Source of the DNA: Amyloporia xantha
Lineage: Eukaryota > Basidiomycota > Agaricomycetes > Polyporales > Adustoporiaceae
NCBI GenBank assembly: GCA_036971615.1
Contig: JAYKKR010000003.1
Location: 620,001-684,000, forward strand
Direction: 5' to 3'
DNA: 64,000 bases
Part shown: positions 60,711 through 64,000 of the stretch, piece after piece
Layout of the letters: each line of letters starts with the position of its first letter
Position numbering within the stretch: the stretch's first letter is position 1
The notes under the pieces: generated by a model
What the model saw: only the letters and a program-made list of their open reading frames with translations
What the model was told of the DNA's origin: nothing
Database searches by the model: none
Program-made: the position numbers and the translations under genes

Positions 60711-62995
60711 GATGCAGAGCTGGATGTCCGCGGACATGGAAGCTATGCGATCTTTTAGGGTCGTCTGAACTCTGACTTATTTTCTTTCACGGTATTGGGT
60801 TTATCTGTCGTTCTTTGCTTATTATTTGCAGTGGATTATGTTTGTAATAGTAGTAATCTGCGTACCTCTAATGTATGAATGTGCTTGTAGTGGGTCGAGA
60901 GAGCTGAGGCATGGATGGACATTTCGAATTCCGCACGACTAGTCCTCTACTTCTGCTGGTTGCCGTAATATACGAGTCGGCTCTGACTTGGATATTTTCA
61001 AGCGTCGGACGTCCAGGTTGCTGCCGCACCCTGCCGCACCGGCCGCACGGCAGAGCAAGCTGCAGTATAGTAGAAGTAGACGCCGACAAGCTTGACTTAG
61101 GACTCTCGAGTGACTCCTGCATCTGTTTCCGACTTCATATGGCTATTACTAAGGGATGGGTTGCAAGCTGGTGCTCGCTTTACTATCTAACTGCTGTTCT
61201 CGCTATTCTTGCCCTGACTTGTATGCCTTGTCGCTTCAATTATGAATCTCCCAGCTGCAGTGTCCATCATGATCGTGTCGCTCCCTACTGTTCCGGAAAG
61301 TAAAAGATCGGAGAGTTTCTGACATGCTATGAACATACCAGAATGGCGTGCGGGATGACAGTTGTTATGTGGAAAGTTCGTGACCTAAGCACCCAGAAAT
61401 GCTCTCGAACCGAATTCAAAGTGTCTGCCACTAAGTCACCTCAAGACTCAAGAGGTGCGCGCTAGCTCAATGACAGAGCGTATCCGTGGAGTCCTAGCGA
61501 GGATTCAAAAGGGATGACTTAACGCTGAAGAATGACGAGTTTGTCAGATACGGATATCCGGCTGTGCATGCGAAGTTTAAAGGAAGTATCTACTCTGCTC
61601 ATAGGAGACCAGCCTTAGGTGTAGTTCGAGATGCACAAGTGATGTAGGCCTCTCGCGGCAAATTCGGATGTGGTCTGTTCCCCATCCTCTCTCCAGATTG
61701 TTCACAACACGATAGTCGCAATGTATAGGCGAAGAGCTCACCCTCCATTTCGCACAGTCAAACGCTTACATGAACATGTTCGTGTATGTACTAACTCACT
61801 CATTCTTTCTAATAGAGGCGCGCTGTTTAGCCTTATCGATACGATCTCTCCGGTCCATACTACACGGACAATCGCCATGGAATGTCAATCAACCTAATGA
61901 TTCAGAGTGTCTGGGAGAATATCAAAACAAGCATTATTGCATGGACTGTGCTTCTCATAGCTTTTATTTCCAGGTCCGTCGGACTCAAGCTGTGAATATG
62001 GGCCGATGGCAGCTGTCTGCGTAGTCCACCAATCTGCGCGTTTGAGATATGCCATGCGGGAGATTTGAAGGCTCGGGAAGAGATCTAGATTGTGCGATGC
62101 GATGTGCGTCTTGGCTTTCAATTTCATTGTGTCATCGTGCGTGTGATATAGCTCAGGCCAGAGTCTCCGCGCCGAACCTTGCGTGTTCATCACCGGCGCG
62201 AATCAGAGGGTGCTCGTACCGGTATCATGTATGTGTCGAGTCCTTGACGCGAGCACGTTTAATAAGGTAGGTGTCGGGCATTTGGTGTGGGATAATCCGA
62301 CGCTGACATACTACTATCCTGGCGCTCCAGATGGTATGGCTGTGGTGTATTAATGTATCACGGAGCTTCAGGCCACAGACATGATCAGTGGCGTTGCGAG
62401 CGCGATACTTCCCGAGCACACAGGGCCGAGATCATTTGTTGCCAAAGTATCTTCGTGAAGGCAGCGAGGCATCTCTGCATATGTACCCTTTCTAGTGGGG
62501 TCTGCATGGCTGAGTCAGACTACACGCAGCACTGACTCGGAGTTGGCCCTGTGATGGTCGTGGAACGCAGCGGTGCGCACACAGTGCTTGGAGAGATTGG
62601 AACAGGTGACTCCACTGACACTAAGGCATTTGTCTCGAACGACCATCATGCTCTCAGATTGGCTATGCTCTCCCTATCTCCATGGAGGCTTGAAGGGTCT
62701 TCTGACGCCTACCAGGCGTCTGATACTGGAGGTATATCATAATTATTTCAGTTCGTTACCAATTCAAAGCCGACGAATTGTTGCCAGCAATATCAGGTAC
62801 AATCATCCGTAGCTGTGTTCTCAGCGCTACTCGTCATACCTAATGTGCTGTCGATGTTTCTAGCTGCTTTATGTTCCCTCTACGCACACTTAACACTCTA
62901 GGCCCAATCCATTGCTTGCACGACTCTCTTGGTGCTAGCTCTCGTTGGTCATTCCCCCATTATACCTACTTTCTTGAGTAGTTATCACGCCAGCG
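60711..62995. other. 2.3-kb stretch without a recognised gene
   Basis: It spans the 3' region of the GMC oxidase and the promoter of the last DUF6534 gene. Frames of up to 130 codons occur on both strands but have no recognisable domain. Confidence 0.45.
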
Positions 62996-64000
62996 ATGTC
63001 TACACTTATCGAGGAGACCTTAGGCTCACTCCTTGTGACTGTGTCTGTCGCTGCAATGTACGTGCCGAATACACTATTCATCCAGTGTTTAACATATTGA
63101 CTGGTGATATTAGTCTGTACGGCATGACGACCATACAAGCATACATTTATTTCTTGAATTTCCCGAACGACTCAAGATTGATAAGAACGACTGTCATGAT
63201 CGTTTGGTCAGCGCGACGATTTTAATGTAAGGGGGCCCACCGTATCTAACATCGCCTAGGCTTTTGGAGACATGTCATACCGCGCTGTGTCTTCAAATGA
63301 TATATCATTATGCAGTACTTAACTTCGGAAATTTCCCTGGCATTTTGTATACCGTGTGGTGAGTGTTCACTGTGATCGATCATTCACATTCCGAATAACC
63401 TTCGCAACTCAGGAATCTACAAGTAAGAATTCCGCTCTAGCGACATCTATTGCATACTCCTGACCATCTTCATGTAGGTGACTGTACTTCTAGGCGTGCG
63501 TGCCAATCTTTCCAATCCTGCATATCGCGTTAAAATAACGATTATCCGATAGGTCTTCATCGCAGCAGTGACACAAAGGTGAGTAACAATGACATACGGA
63601 AACCTTGTCCAATGCTAACATTGGCCTGTTAGTTTTTTCTTGTACCGTATCTGGATTTGTACGTCGTGTTTCGTCTCATCCAGCGTCATCCACTGACTCC
63701 TTTCTCAAGTGAGTCGTCGTAATCGCATGATTACGTTCATACCAGTAAGCTGTTTACTTACTCACATTTGCATATCCTGAGCGGATGTGCAGGCCGTTCT
63801 ATTATTCTTCCGCGTCGGTGTGTTTAAATTTATTGAGGGTATATTGGTGAGCTCTAATGCCAAGCAATCTGGTTTATTAGCTCTTGGATGTGGTAGGTGG
63901 TCACCTCATTCCCCTAGTTCAGCACATGATCTGATGATTTCCTAGCCACCGCTGCCCTATCGTATGTCCCGAGTCTTGAACGCATTTTGTGGACTGTACC
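62996..64000 (+). CDS. DUF6534 multi-pass membrane protein, paralogue 4 (cut by window end)
   Basis: The start MSTLIEETLGSLLVTVSVAA is spliced to LYGMTTIQAYIYFLNFPNDS and RLIRTTVMIVW. The next exon gives LLETCHTALCLQMIYHYAVL and NFGNFPGILYTVW; near 63.63 kb FFLYRIWI follows. The same blocks, in the same order and with the same splice phases, occur in the copies at 23.2 and 34.7 kb, so this is a true DUF6534 gene. The C-terminal half lies beyond the window. Function unknown. Confidence 0.85.

Noticed and set aside
61455..61515. tRNA-like sequence (TAGCTCAATGACAGAGC resembles an A box)
   Set aside because: The following GGATTCAAAAGG does not match a B box, and no acceptor stem can be drawn.

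Overview
The window looks like nuclear DNA of a basidiomycete fungus, most probably an Agaricomycete. Genes are broken by many short introns of about 45-65 bases with GT..AG ends. The gene content is typical of wood- and litter-decay fungi: two GMC oxidoreductases, an adenylate-forming reductase, MIP channels, and several multi-membrane proteins of the fungal DUF6533 and DUF6534 families. No rRNA, credible tRNA or CRISPR array was seen. The gene models below were assembled by eye from exon reading frames and splice sites. Outer limits are usually firm, while some internal exons are not fully resolved.

Layout. 1-2.0 kb: short non-autonomous transposon. 2.1-6.5 kb (-): a large gene joining a PARP catalytic domain to a UBE2Q-like E2 ubiquitin-conjugating domain. 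7.3-9.9 kb (-): alcohol (methanol) oxidase-like GMC flavoenzyme. 9.9-14.8 kb: no gene recognised. 14.8-16.8 kb (+): DUF6534 protein. 18.5-20.2 kb (-): DUF6533 protein inside a strongly CpG-depleted block. 21.8-22.6 kb: second copy of the 1.2-kb transposon family. 23.2-25.2 kb (-): DUF6534. 27.4-28.8 kb (+): aquaporin-like channel. 31.0-32.7 kb (+): second DUF6533 gene, again in a CpG-depleted block. 33.8-34.2 kb: GAC-rich minisatellite. 34.7-36.7 kb (-): DUF6534. 40.3-41.1 kb (+): isoprenylcysteine methyltransferase-like. 41.3-45.3 kb (-): adenylation-thiolation-reductase enzyme. 46.7-48.1 kb (+): second aquaporin-like channel. 48.5-49.9 kb (-): zinc alcohol dehydrogenase. 51.35-55.3 kb: a Fot1/pogo-like MITE, then a 3.4-kb element with long inverted repeats and an 8-bp target duplication, itself carrying a nested 1.4-kb element with its own 8-bp duplication. 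58.4-60.7 kb (+): secreted aryl-alcohol-oxidase-like GMC enzyme. 63.0 kb to the end (+): a fourth DUF6534 gene, cut by the window edge.

How parts may work together (inference). The 40-50 kb block (methyltransferase, carboxylic-acid-activating reductase, channel, alcohol dehydrogenase) could be a small metabolic cluster in which an acid is reduced to an aldehyde and then to an alcohol. The two GMC oxidases would make hydrogen peroxide from small alcohols inside (9.9 kb gene, no signal peptide) and from aryl alcohols outside (58 kb gene, signal peptide). The DUF6534(-)/aquaporin(+) pair occurs twice in the same orientation, which suggests an old segmental duplication.
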